Shown here: positions 1 to 8,594 of the stretch, one piece after another
How positions within the stretch are numbered: position 1 is the first letter of the stretch
How the letters are laid out: the number at the start of each line of letters is the position of its first letter
Assembly: GCF_902705855.1 (NCBI RefSeq)
Contig: NZ_CACSIJ010000012.1
Coordinates: 42,497-106,496 of the forward strand
Length of the DNA stretch: 64,000 nt
Source of the DNA: Zhongshania aliphaticivorans
GTDB taxonomy: Bacteria; Pseudomonadota; Gammaproteobacteria; Pseudomonadales; Spongiibacteraceae
Direction: 5' to 3'
Notes under the pieces: model-generated
Seen by the model: the letters and a program-made list of their open reading frames with translations, nothing else
Database searches by the model: none
Told to the model about the DNA's origin: nothing
Program-made: the position numbers and the translations under genes

Positions 1-2
1 AC

Positions 3-62
3 GCGCCGGGAAATCTTAAGGAAATTCAGTTTAACATTGGCATCCGTTTCCCATTGAAATAA
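3..62 (+). CDS. C-terminal end of an outer-membrane-type protein (partial)
   Basis: An open frame enters from the left edge and stops at TAA 60-62. The visible residues end in QFNIGIRFPLK, an alternating polar/hydrophobic strand with aromatic residues near the C-terminus. This is the usual look of the last beta-strand of an outer-membrane barrel. Only 19 residues are visible, so the family cannot be named. A DUF1302-type or channel protein would suit the neighbourhood, but that is a guess. Confidence 0.4.
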   Translation, partial: APGNLKEIQFNIGIRFPLK

Positions 63-191
63 TAGGTTTTGGGTGCGCTGCAGCCCCCGCAAGGGGCCCT
101 GCCGCAAAACTATGTCGCAGACCACGCAACACATGCATTAATGTGTTTTATTACGGCAGGCTGAAACTGTGACGTAGTTACGTCTTTTAAA

Positions 192-220
192 TTGACATAA
201 ACATTAATAACGATTTTAAT
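192..220 (+). promoter_or_regulatory. Sigma-70-type promoter for the Gly-rich protein gene
   Basis: TTGACA (192-197), a 17-bp spacer and TTTAAT (215-220) lie about 50 bp before the start codon at 269. The -35 box is perfect and the -10 box matches 5 of 6. A GAGG ribosome site sits at 259-262, six bases before the ATG. This is the clearest consensus promoter in the window. Confidence 0.6.
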
Positions 221-268
221 TAGTCGTGAGATTTAGCAAATCGTCAAATTCAAATAACGAGGCTCAAT

Positions 269-901
269 ATGACGTCAACAAAATTAAAAAGTACGCTGCT
301 TGGAATGGCCTGTGCAACAGCCTTAGCTACTGCGCCATTCACAGCATCCGCACAAGTATCAGGTATCGCCCTACCTATCGACGGCCTAACTGGACTCCTT
401 GGTTCAGCCGGCGGTCTTGGCAGTCTAACTAGCCTAGGTGGTGGTTTGGGTGGCCTAACCAGTTTAGGCGGTGGACTTGGAGGCCTTTCTGGTGCAAGCG
501 GCGGCTTAGGTGGCTTAACCGGCCTAACAGACGGGTTAACTAGCTTAGGGCAAGTCACTGTTCTTCTAAATGGCTTAACAGGGGCCGGCGGTATTGAACT
601 ACCAGATCTTACAACCGGCCTTTTAGACAGCGGTCTTCAAACATTGAGCGTTCTTGGCCTTGACATACTAGATGGCATCATCGGTGGTGGCCCTGCTGGA
701 ATACCACTGCTCGGTGGTGATATTGCCGCCTTCCTGACTCCTGAAGGTCTTATTTCTGGCGTAACAGGACTAGCAAGTTTCCGACTACCCATTGCCATTC
801 CAGTAGTTGGCCCCGAGCCACTCAAACTGTACGCCCCAGTAGTATTGGCGATTCTAGACACGCAAGGACTCCCCGTAGGCGGCATTCCTCTGCCGTTTTA
901 A
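269..901 (+). CDS. Secreted Gly/Leu-rich decapeptide-repeat protein, function unknown
   Basis: A 210-residue protein I do not recognise. Residues 1-28 form a signal peptide: basic start, hydrophobic core, ASA before Gln29. Residues 41-90 are five consecutive ten-residue units of the type GGLTSLGGGL. The remainder is rich in Gly, Leu, Ile and Pro, has no cysteine after the signal peptide and very few charged residues, and ends in PLPF. A secreted structural, amyloid-like or surface role is conceivable, but nothing shows it. The gene has its own promoter at 192-220 and a terminator-like hairpin at 978-1019, so it appears monocistronic and separate from the monooxygenase operon that follows. Confidence 0.75.
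   Translation: MTSTKLKSTLLGMACATALATAPFTASAQVSGIALPIDGLTGLLGSAGGLGSLTSLGGGLGGLTSLGGGLGGLSGASGGLGGLTGLTDGLTSLGQVTVLLNGLTGAGGIELPDLTTGLLDSGLQTLSVLGLDILDGIIGGGPAGIPLLGGDIAAFLTPEGLISGVTGLASFRLPIAIPVVGPEPLKLYAPVVLAILDTQGLPVGGIPLPF
389..538 (+). repeat. Five 30-bp coding repeats (ten-residue Gly/Leu units)
   Basis: Residues 41-90 of the secreted protein fall into register every ten residues: TGLLGSAGGL, GSLTSLGGGL, GGLTSLGGGL, GGLSGASGGL, GGLTGLTDGL. Units 2 and 3 differ at one residue. At DNA level the units have drifted at third codon positions, so the array is old or under protein-level selection rather than a fresh expansion. Confidence 0.8.
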
Positions 902-977
902 TTAGTATTTGGTGTCGTCAGCGCGATTGGCGACACCCTCACTTACGCACCACCCTTTCAAATTTGCTTAACTTACA

Positions 978-1019
978 CAGAGTATGAAACGCCATTGGCG
1001 GGACATACTCTGGCTTTTT
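978..1019 (+). terminator. Hairpin terminator after the Gly-rich protein gene
   Basis: A 9-bp outer stem (CAGAGTATG 978-986 with CATACTCTG 1004-1012) encloses a 4-bp inner stem (CGCC/GGCG). A run of five T follows at 1015-1019. The rest of 902-1345 holds a second weaker hairpin (GGTGTCG/CGACACC, 911-937), no convincing gene, and the promoter/operator of the next operon. Confidence 0.6.
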
Positions 1020-1236
1020 CATGTTCAGCACGCTCATCATTAAAACATCTTCCAACTAAGACCTACGCAGGACCTAGCTGTGGCTGAATACATTTACAAA
1101 AACTCACCACAATATCGAACCAATCAGCCCGCACAGCGACAGCATATCGAATTAACTACACCTTACGCTCAGTCATATTCTATCGAGTTAATTTAATCAC
1201 TCTTACGCATCTAAAGTTAAATATTCAACTCTAATA

Positions 1237-1264
1237 TTGACAAAAAAATTAATATCTATATCCT
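1237..1264 (+). promoter_or_regulatory. Candidate promoter of the diiron monooxygenase operon
   Basis: TTGACA (1237-1242), a 16-bp spacer and TATCCT (1259-1264). The -35 is perfect; the -10 matches 4 of 6. The -10 overlaps the first bases of the palindrome at 1263-1288, a placement where a bound repressor would block transcription. Confidence 0.45.
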
Positions 1265-1288
1265 TTATTGATAATCATATCAATAAAG
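1263..1288. promoter_or_regulatory. Perfect 26-bp palindrome, probable operator of the monooxygenase operon
   Basis: CTTTATTGATA (1263-1273), ATCA, then TATCAATAAAG (1278-1288): two 11-bp arms without mismatch, 57 bp before the first start codon. It overlaps the candidate -10 box and start point, so a dimeric repressor is the simplest reading. It is AT-rich and has no following T-run on the coding strand, which argues against a terminator. No regulator gene lies beside it in the window. Confidence 0.6.
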
Positions 1289-1345
1289 AAAATTCAGTTT
1301 AACCCGGCGCTACCGCTAGGTACTAATTAGAACAAGGAGAACACA

Positions 1346-2389
1346 ATGGGTGCAGAATCCGGCGCACGAGTTCGCACAAGTAAAAAAACCGGTTTTGTTT
1401 ACATTAAACCCGCTAAGCGCAAACCGTCGCAGTATGAAGAGATTACCCTTCACACCCAGTGGGATCCACGAAATTTTGCCGTCGCAGGTTGGTTTAACCT
1501 AGACAAAAATGGTCAACCACCTTGGCGTGAAGATGCCACTTTACTGAAGGCCAGCGACTGGTGGGAATACCGCGACCCCAACGCTGAGTGGTTTCGCCCC
1601 TTCGTTAAGCGCCAAGCTGACATTGGCCGCTCCATCGAGCAAACCATTGCGGGTGCAAAGCGGGCAAAAACCTGCGCCGCCTTTGACGCATCTTGGACTG
1701 AGTTTTTATAAACCCACTACGCTGCCTACCGCTTTGCGGAATACGGCCTTTTTCTCATCCTGTGCCAAGCGCAACGAGAAGCGGGATCAGACGTAGTCGC
1801 ACAGCCTATGATTTTCCAAAGCGTCGAAAAAGACCGCCACGCGCAAGATATTACGCTGTACTGCATGGAGCTTGAGTCGCAAATCGAAGGATTCAGCGAT
1901 GCCCGCGCCAAAGACACGTGGATGAACGCGCCTGAATGGCAAGGTTTACGTCGTGTAACAGAGTATTTATTGGCCTGCCGTGACTGGGGAGAAATTTACC
2001 TTGTAGTGAACTGCTTACTAGAGCCGCTCGTTTCAAGCCTTATTTGCCGTGAACTCGTACTGCGCAACGCCCCACGTCATGGCGACGTTATCACCTCAGT
2101 CATTGCGCAGGCAGCAGAATCCTGCCGTGAGAATAGCACTGCCAGCACCAAAGCCTTTGTAGAATTACTTCTCAAGCAGGAGCCTGAACACAACCTCGCA
2201 GTAATTAAAATCTGGTTTGAGAAATGGCTGCCACTAATAGAGCAAGCCGCCCAAGACATCACTCCACTCTTTGCGACTTTAGATTTGTGCAATATGGAAG
2301 GTAGTGCTGCGCTAAGTAATGTTAAAACCGACTTCAATAAATTTATTGCAGACATCGGACTATCTACAGTTTTAGAGGCTGGAGCATGA
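1346..2389 (+). pseudogene. Diiron monooxygenase hydroxylase beta subunit, interrupted by an in-frame TAA
   Basis: One reading frame of 347 codons, about the length of TmoE/DmpL-type beta subunits, is cut at codon 122 by TAA 1709-1711. The frame does not change: immediately after the stop it continues with a family-like segment (RFAEYGLF, AQREAGSDV, DKD-like EKDRHAQDI). The gene therefore carries a single nonsense change and no frameshift. A strong ribosome site (AAGGAGA) precedes ATG 1346. The first piece gives 121 residues. A 193-residue second piece could start at ATG 1808 but has no obvious ribosome site. The beta subunit packs against alpha in the hydroxylase, so loss should inactivate the enzyme unless the stop is suppressed or is a sequence error. 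The 3' end overlaps the coupling-protein gene (ATGA). Confidence 0.85.
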
Positions 2390-2676
2390 GTATTATAAAA
2401 GAAAACCACACGGTATCAGCCAAACTCATGGGTGGTGAACAGTCCGGCATCATTTGCGATCTGATGGAAGAACTTCATGAGCACGTCGATGTGATAGATA
2501 GCGGTGCTTATGTCTCGATTGAAACCCAAGAACCAGAACTCATTTTTGATATGGCTGAGATATCCGAAGTCATGGGTCACTCTTATTCAGTTTCTAATTT
2601 TCTCGCCATTCTAGCCACCTACAAAGGTTTCATTGAAGTTAACGACGACAACGTTGTAATCCGCGATAACGGCTAA
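2386..2676 (+). CDS. Diiron monooxygenase coupling/effector protein (MmoB/DmpM family)
   Basis: A 96-residue protein with the size and sequence style of MmoB/DmpM/TmoD effector proteins, including a SGIICDLMEE-like core and a YKGFIEV segment near the end. Family members carry no cofactor; they bind the hydroxylase and gate oxygen activation and substrate access. Its ATG overlaps the stop of the beta-subunit gene (ATGA at 2386-2389), implying translational coupling to that broken gene. The alpha-subunit gene follows after 23 bp. Confidence 0.85.
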   Translation: MSIIKENHTVSAKLMGGEQSGIICDLMEELHEHVDVIDSGAYVSIETQEPELIFDMAEISEVMGHSYSVSNFLAILATYKGFIEVNDDNVVIRDNG

Positions 2677-2699
2677 ACAAACAGAACAGGAGCATTCTA

Positions 2700-4214
2700 A
2701 TGAAAATAAGCGAAGCTTACGACCGCGTTAAAGCCATCGACTGGGAACCCAGCTACATTAGCCCAGAGGAAAAAACGGTCGAGACCACTAAATTTCATAT
2801 TCATGAAACAAAGCCCAACGATCCATTCAAAACCTTTGTTCGCGAATACTGCGAGCAGGAACAGGAAAAAGACGACCGCCACTACGCGCTTTTAGAAGCC
2901 TCTGCGCGTTTAAACACCGGCGAGCCAGACGGCCGCTGGATGGAAGGCATGAAGTTCGGCTTATCCAACCTTGTTGGCGTTGAATACGCCGCCGCCCGCG
3001 CAATGGGGCGTATGGCCAGAACCGTAGCACCTGTCGAGTTGCGCCAAGGCTATATGATGCAGATGCTAGACGAAATGCGTCATTCCAATTTAGAGATGAA
3101 CGTCATTCGTCACCATATGCGCTCATGGAAAGACCCCGTCGGTTTCGACGTGGCCGCCAAAGCTGGTGCGAGTAGCGTAGGTAGCAGTATTTTTCGCTCT
3201 ATGGTTGAAGACTTAATTACCAGCGACCCTGTAGAAACCTCTATCGGTTTGCAGGTATTTGTAGAGACGGCCTATACCAATCTATTCTTCGTTGGCTTGT
3301 CCTCCCATGCCTCAGCACACGGCGACGACATGCTCGCCTCTACGCTGCTCACTATTCAGTCCGACGAAGCCCGACACATGGCCAACGGCTGGTCCACGCT
3401 GTCGTCATTACTACAAGACGACCGCAATATTCCGCTTATCCAAAAAGCAATGGATAAATGGTCTTGGCGCATTCACTGCAGCTTTGGCCTAGGGAATATG
3501 TTATTTGGCGATTACTTTGTAAGAAAGCGTACCGAATCCGCCAAAGAAATGACCATGCGCTGGGTGTTCGATGACTTTTACGGCGGCTTCTATCAAAAAC
3601 TGGAAAAATTCGGCATAAAGCCACCACCACACCTAGACGAAATGATCAGCGACTTAGATTGGATGTCCCACTCCGCCGCTATTTATATCTTCGGTGCATG
3701 GCCAACCTTCTTCCATCGCTACGACGGTTTGAACGACGACGACTTTGAGTGGTTCGAGAAGAAATACCCTGGTTTTTACGAGCATTTTGGTGGCTTCTGG
3801 GAAGCTTATGGTCAATGTAAAGACCCCGAGGAAGGTCGAATAGTCTTGAAGGAAATGGGTGGTTTACCTAATTTCTGCCAGGTCTGCCAGCGCCCAACGA
3901 TCTTTCCGCGTCCAGATATTAGCAAGCAACGCGCGTTTAAGATTCAAGACCAGACTTATATCTTCTGCTCTGACGGTTGCCAAGAAATATTCGTGGAAGA
4001 ACCCCATCATTATGTGGGCTTTAAAAACTTCTATGATTTGTACGAAGGTAAAGAGCTGTCGCAAGTCATTCAAGAACTCGGCTTTGTTCGCGATGACGGC
4101 AAAACACTGATGGCACAGCCAGAACTAGAGCCCAAGCGACTGTGGACCCTAGAGGACGTCCGCAAAGCAAACTACATTGTTGAACGCCCTGCGCCGCCAG
4201 CATTTCTAAAATAA
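2700..4214 (+). CDS. Diiron monooxygenase hydroxylase alpha subunit
   Basis: A 504-residue catalytic subunit of a bacterial multicomponent monooxygenase. All six carboxylate/His iron ligands are visible: E95, E125 and H128 (DEMRH), E189, E223 and H226 (DEARH). Their spacing matches toluene/phenol/methane hydroxylases. The C-terminal part holds a zinc-type YHS-like segment with C393, C396, C423 and C427, as in TmoA/DmpN-type subunits. It should hydroxylate or epoxidise a hydrocarbon or aromatic using O2 and electrons from the next gene. The substrate cannot be told from sequence. An AGGAG ribosome site precedes ATG 2700. The gene is intact, unlike its beta partner. Confidence 0.92.
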   Translation: MKISEAYDRVKAIDWEPSYISPEEKTVETTKFHIHETKPNDPFKTFVREYCEQEQEKDDRHYALLEASARLNTGEPDGRWMEGMKFGLSNLVGVEYAAARAMGRMARTVAPVELRQGYMMQMLDEMRHSNLEMNVIRHHMRSWKDPVGFDVAAKAGASSVGSSIFRSMVEDLITSDPVETSIGLQVFVETAYTNLFFVGLSSHASAHGDDMLASTLLTIQSDEARHMANGWSTLSSLLQDDRNIPLIQKAMDKWSWRIHCSFGLGNMLFGDYFVRKRTESAKEMTMRWVFDDFYGGFYQKLEKFGIKPPPHLDEMISDLDWMSHSAAIYIFGAWPTFFHRYDGLNDDDFEWFEKKYPGFYEHFGGFWEAYGQCKDPEEGRIVLKEMGGLPNFCQVCQRPTIFPRPDISKQRAFKIQDQTYIFCSDGCQEIFVEEPHHYVGFKNFYDLYEGKELSQVIQELGFVRDDGKTLMAQPELEPKRLWTLEDVRKANYIVERPAPPAFLK

Positions 4215-4242
4215 GGCAATGAGTGACGGACGGAGATAAAAC

Positions 4243-5262
4243 GTGAGCTATACCATTTCTCTAGAACCCTTTGGGGTCGAATTTGAATGCGGCGAGGATG
4301 AAACAATTCTCGACGCCGCATTCAAAGCGGGATTATCGCTTCGCTACGGCTGCAAACACGGCGGTTGCGGCGGCTGTAAGCACCAGCTTAGCGAGGGCGA
4401 AGTCGATTACAACGACCACGCCAGCGCGATATCTGAAGAGGAGCAAGACGCAGGTATCGCCCTGCTCTGCTGCGCCTACCCAGAAGAAGATATTGTCATC
4501 TCACTAGACGATGACTACAAACTTGAAGACCTAACACCAGAATATCCGGTGCGGATATTCGACGCACAAATTTCTGGCATCAACTTTGTCACCCACGATA
4601 CCGTGCATTTAAGCATGCGCGGAGTTGGTAGTGATCAATACGGCTTCCATCCCGGCCAATACCTGGAAATTCAAGTTCCCGGCGCAGATGATTTATGGCG
4701 CTGCTACTCAATGGCGAACCTGCCATCGGATTCGGGCGAGACCGAACTCGTTGTTAAAGTCATACCCAATGGCCAATTCAGTGAGTATTTAAAAACCGCC
4801 AAAATCGGTGACGATGTCATATTTCGCGGCCCATACGGGCAGTTCCAGCTTTCTGAAACCAATGCAGAAATTATTCTCATTGCCGGCGGATCTGGCATGG
4901 CCCCAGTCATGTCTATGTTACGCCAATTAGTCGCCGCGAAATCCGATCGCAAAGTGTCGTTCTACTATGGCGCACGCGGCGTTAAAGACCTGTACTTTGT
5001 TGAAGAAATCACCGCCCTAGGTGCCCAGCTAGCCGACTTTAGATTTATTCCTGCGCTGTCTGAACCCGCTGCGGACGATAACTGGGATGGTGAATGCGGC
5101 TTTATAACCGACGTACTCGCGCGAAATACCGAATCATTGCGCGCAGCAGAGGGCTATCTATGCGGCCCACCGCCAATGATAGATGCAGCTGTAGAAGTCT
5201 TGAAGCAAAAAGGTATGTTTAACAGCCGCATTCGCTTCGATAAATTTGTGCAAAACAGTTAG
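4243..5262 (+). CDS. Monooxygenase NADH reductase (2Fe-2S ferredoxin plus FAD/NAD domains)
   Basis: A 339-residue electron-transfer component with a GTG start. The N-terminal plant-type [2Fe-2S] domain has C37, C42, C45 and a fourth Cys at 76/77. The FAD domain shows RCYSMAN. The NAD domain shows GGSGMAP and ends in a CGPPPMIDA motif. The protein passes electrons from NAD(P)H through FAD and the cluster to the diiron hydroxylase, as DmpP, MmoC and PrmB do. It is the last gene of the operon; a strong terminator follows at 5309-5332. Confidence 0.92.
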   Translation: MSYTISLEPFGVEFECGEDETILDAAFKAGLSLRYGCKHGGCGGCKHQLSEGEVDYNDHASAISEEEQDAGIALLCCAYPEEDIVISLDDDYKLEDLTPEYPVRIFDAQISGINFVTHDTVHLSMRGVGSDQYGFHPGQYLEIQVPGADDLWRCYSMANLPSDSGETELVVKVIPNGQFSEYLKTAKIGDDVIFRGPYGQFQLSETNAEIILIAGGSGMAPVMSMLRQLVAAKSDRKVSFYYGARGVKDLYFVEEITALGAQLADFRFIPALSEPAADDNWDGECGFITDVLARNTESLRAAEGYLCGPPPMIDAAVEVLKQKGMFNSRIRFDKFVQNS

Positions 5263-5308
5263 ACCCACAGCTCCGCAGCGTTACCTCAAGCGCTAGCCGA
5301 GTTTTTTT

Positions 5309-5332
5309 GGGGTGGCTTGCCACCCCTTTTTT
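5309..5332 (+). terminator. Rho-independent terminator of the monooxygenase operon
   Basis: A perfect 8-bp stem, GGGGTGGC with GCCACCCC around a TT loop (5309-5326), is followed by six T. A T7 tract on the other side could also serve antisense transcription. Confidence 0.85.
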
Positions 5333-5474
5333 ATATTTACAACACAACACTCCTGCCCCAAAAATCAGCCTGCAGCAGCGCAACCAAGCCCCTCTTTTAA
5401 TCAAGCCCTTAAATATTGGTCTTTTAACGGTACAATGCCACGCGTATTTCAGATTAGCGACAGAGCATTTATCT

Positions 5475-6299
5475 ATGATCAAACTACAAATTAACAATGG
5501 CATGAAGCTAGCCATTGATTTTGCTGGAAATTCAAACGATCAAGCAGTTATCTTTTTTCATGGTGGTGGACAAACACGTCACGCTTGGGGCGAAGCGCTA
5601 GAGGTACTTGCCAAAGCAGGATATTTTGCCGCCACGGTAGACTTACGCGGCCACGGGCATAGCGATTGGGCTGAAGACGGAAATTATCGCCTAGACGCCT
5701 TTGCCGACGACATCATCAAGCTTTGCGCTATGTTCGACCACAAGCCCATACTCGTCGGTGCCTCACTCGGCGGTCTATCTTCCCTATTAGCCATTGGCAG
5801 CGCCGATACCGATATCGCCCGCGCTTTAGTGCTTGTTGATATTGTCCCCAAAGTGAACACCGTCGGCACAGACCATATAAAAGATTTTATGGCCGCCAAC
5901 CCCGACGGCTTTGCAAGCTTAGAAGAAGCTGCGGACGCCATCGCCGCTTATACCCCGCAACGCAAGCGCCGCAAAGATTTAAGCGGATTAAGCAAAAACC
6001 TACGTCTGCGAGACAACGGCCGCTATTACTGGCACTGGGACCCACGATTCCTAGCCTCTAGCAACCAGATCAACCCCGAGAACACCCTCGAAATCGCCAC
6101 CGACAATATCCGCGTCCCCGTCTTACTGGTGCGTGGAGAAAAAAGCGATGTTGTTGACGATAGTGGCGTGGCAGACTTTTTACAGCGAATCCCCCACGCT
6201 GAGTACGTGCAGGTAAGCGGCGCAGCCCATATGATCGCAGGCGACAGCAATCAACAATTCAACCAAGTTGTATTGGAGTTTCTCAACAAGCATAAATAG
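5475..6299 (+). CDS. Alpha/beta-hydrolase
   Basis: A 274-residue alpha/beta-hydrolase. The oxyanion segment is HGGG. A DLRGHGHSD strand turn follows. The nucleophile elbow is GASLGG (Ser), and a late acid and His (SGAAHMI) complete the triad. The frame is open upstream to 5307, but that would start inside the terminator hairpin, so ATG 5475 is chosen. Close relatives include esterases, C-C hydrolases and perhydrolase-like enzymes, so the substrate is open. Lying just after the monooxygenase operon it might act on a product of that enzyme, but the terminator separates the two transcripts. Confidence 0.85.
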   Translation: MIKLQINNGMKLAIDFAGNSNDQAVIFFHGGGQTRHAWGEALEVLAKAGYFAATVDLRGHGHSDWAEDGNYRLDAFADDIIKLCAMFDHKPILVGASLGGLSSLLAIGSADTDIARALVLVDIVPKVNTVGTDHIKDFMAANPDGFASLEEAADAIAAYTPQRKRRKDLSGLSKNLRLRDNGRYYWHWDPRFLASSNQINPENTLEIATDNIRVPVLLVRGEKSDVVDDSGVADFLQRIPHAEYVQVSGAAHMIAGDSNQQFNQVVLEFLNKHK

Positions 6300-6412
6300 C
6301 AATGCAGGAGCACTGTAAAAGCCATTAAACAAGCTCTTTACGCAATTTACCTCGTCGAGTTCAATAGTGATTTTGTGTAGACTTGCTACTACGCATACAA
6401 GAGCAGCTAGAA

Positions 6413-7442
6413 GTGTCAAAAAAAACCTATTTTGTTGTCAACGACACCCGCTATGATAATCATCACGGCGGTTGGCGAGTGATGGCAAATCTTCACTTGG
6501 GTATGGAAAGGCGCGGCTGGCAATGCAGCGGCTCTTTACCCGTTAGCGCTCAAGTACATCATCTTAAAAAGCACAGCAAGGCGATTAGCGAGTCGAACTT
6601 AATATTGGTCAATGGCGAAGGTTCACTACACCACAATAGCCGCAACGCCATGCGCTTGTTTGACGTCATGAATCAACTCCGCAAACAACGCCCCGTTGTT
6701 TTGCTGAATGCCCTATGGCAAGACAACGACCCAGAACGCTGGCACCCATTATTGTCGGGCTTATCCGCCGTTTATACCCGTGATCGCCGCAGTCAGTCGC
6801 AGCTTGAGACCATCGGCATCAATGCCGCTTACGCTCCAGACCTTACCTTTTACAACTATCCTGATTATTCTGGCAGCCAGCAATCTCGCTATTTGATCAC
6901 CGACTCCGTTCTAAAGAAGTGGGATGAAACCGCATATACAATTTGCCAACGCGACCCCGAATGCGACTTTAGAACCTTACTCACACGGCGCCCGAAATTC
7001 TCCAGAGGCAGCAGAGATTGGGGGCGGCAACTTAAATTTTCACTATACCCGTATTTATTTGAACACTTTGGCAGCCATGTTCCCCCGCGTTATAAGGTGG
7101 TGGCTAAAGCAACAAACAATAGCGAGCAATTTCTACAGTCTCTGGCAGCTTATCGAGGTGTGTGCGCGGCACGTTATCACGCATTGTGCTTTGCCATACA
7201 ACAGCAAGTCCCCATGCTTTTTGTTTCTTCTAACTCCCATTAAAGCGAAGCCTTGATTGAGGAGGCAGGCCTGCCTCCTAGAATTGTTTAAATTCGACAA
7301 TTCACATACAGGCAACATTAAAATTCAATTGCAATAAGTGGCCAAGCAATATGCAGATTACACTGAACGCGTTAAATCCTTTATTATTGAGGCCAAAGCG
7401 CAAATTGAAGCAGTGTTTGACCATGTTGTTGTATGCAACTGA
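6413..7442 (+). pseudogene. Polysaccharide pyruvyl-transferase-like gene, decayed at its 3' end
   Basis: The upstream 276 codons read as a polysaccharide pyruvyl-transferase-family protein: N-terminal NDTRYDNHHGGW, then VNGEGSLHH, and late AARYHALCFA. The frame then meets TAA 7241-7243, at a point where family proteins usually continue (SNSHK...). The same frame goes on as SEALIEEAGLPPRIV, stops at TAA 7289, and a +1 frame continues as FKFDNSHTGNIKIQLQ. That frame meets TAA 7335 and ends with a typical C-terminal helix (QIEAVFDH) before TGA 7440. Three lesions in about 100 bp mark a decaying C-terminus. The GTG at 6413 is preferred as start; a TTG at 6383 is possible. Confidence 0.7.
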
Positions 7443-7494
7443 GACTCAACACGTTGAATCCATGTATCCGCTAGATTGATAGACCGAGAAATTA

Positions 7495-8556
7495 ATGCAT
7501 CGTTATTATTTTATTTCCTCTCCCTTGCATTTCTGCGTGGCCAGCAGCATTGCTCTGCAACACCAAAACGACTTTAATATTGCGGTTATGGTGCCGGGGT
7601 CGCAAACTTTTTTAAAGAAATATGGTGGTGCTGCAGAGCAATCGCCAGTGATTTTCGGCAAGGTAGCATACTTAGCTGAACGTACCGGTAAGCTCAATAT
7701 TACCGTGCGTAAAACCTGGTTTGCGAGTTATCAAAAATTATTTGGTGATCAACAAGAAGTCGCAATTTATACCGGCAACGACCGCAGACCTGAATTTCAA
7801 TCTGCCATGTATTGGCTAGTAACACATGGTCAAAATCCCGATGCTTACTACATGGATGAAGGCATCATCACCTACATTGGTCACAAATCCATGCACTCTG
7901 TTCAGCACCGCTATATAGATCCATTACTAAAAAAAATGACCTACGGGAAGTTATGGAAAAATGCCTTAACCACAGGCACGTCGCCCTGGATTACTGCAGC
8001 CTGCGTGGCGTTTCCTGATTTGGTTCATCCGCTCTTGAAGGAAAAAACCTTATTGCCCATCGACATTACCGCTTTCAGCGATGAGAAATTCTTAGGCATA
8101 GCCCGCATTATCGCAGCACTAGATGACGAGCAACAAAAGATGCTTGATCGTGTAAGCTTAGTGCTAACGCTACCCTACGAAGCGTATTTTATTAAACAAC
8201 GCCATCGTTACGCCGAGCTAGCCACGCAACTTAAAAACAAGTATTCCCTTGATCAAATGGCGGTTAAGCCCCACCCCCGCATTAGCAAGCCTGAACTACT
8301 CAGCGAAACCTTCCCCGGTTTTCAAGTGCTAGACAACAGTGTCGGTATGGAGTTATTAGTGCCTTTACTCAACTCTGAATGCGCCATTGTCGGCGATGTG
8401 TCCTCAGTACTGCTAACTGCAAAATGGTTGCGACCAGACATACCTATATTTGCTTTAGCGCAAGATGAAGATACCTCGTCCAAACTAGATGATATTTATA
8501 AAAATCTTTGCATACCTGTTTTATCAATGCCTCAACTAATTGCAAGTCTTACATAA
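7495..8556 (+). CDS. GT52/polysialyltransferase-like glycosyltransferase
   Basis: A 353-residue protein that resembles the GT-B fold sialyl/polysialyltransferase group. The N-terminus is YYFISSPLHF with a small helix after it. An acidic YYMDEGIITYIG segment sits near residue 120. A basic VKPHPR motif lies in the C-terminal half, with VGDVSSVL near the end, where such enzymes bind the nucleotide sugar. It probably adds a sugar to LPS or a surface glycan. It follows the decayed pyruvyl-transferase gene and precedes a convergent capsule-type transferase, so it belongs to a surface-glycan block. Donor and acceptor are unknown. Confidence 0.6.
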   Translation: MHRYYFISSPLHFCVASSIALQHQNDFNIAVMVPGSQTFLKKYGGAAEQSPVIFGKVAYLAERTGKLNITVRKTWFASYQKLFGDQQEVAIYTGNDRRPEFQSAMYWLVTHGQNPDAYYMDEGIITYIGHKSMHSVQHRYIDPLLKKMTYGKLWKNALTTGTSPWITAACVAFPDLVHPLLKEKTLLPIDITAFSDEKFLGIARIIAALDDEQQKMLDRVSLVLTLPYEAYFIKQRHRYAELATQLKNKYSLDQMAVKPHPRISKPELLSETFPGFQVLDNSVGMELLVPLLNSECAIVGDVSSVLLTAKWLRPDIPIFALAQDEDTSSKLDDIYKNLCIPVLSMPQLIASLT

Positions 8557-8594
8557 ATATACTAAAAATCTGTAGCTCACTGCGTATTAACTTG

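Noticed and set aside
18-1303. A 14-bp sequence (AAATTCAGTTTAAC) near 22 and again near 1289
   Set aside because: The first copy is codons of the outer-membrane-type gene, and repeats of this length are expected by chance in 64 kb.
5307-5474. N-terminal extension of the alpha/beta-hydrolase
   Set aside because: It would start inside the terminator hairpin and has no ribosome site; the ATG at 5475 fits the family length.
7261-7278. Perfect 18-bp GC-rich palindrome GGAGGCAGGCCTGCCTCC
   Set aside because: It lies in residual coding sequence of the decayed gene (EEAGLPPR) and has no T-run, so it is probably chance.
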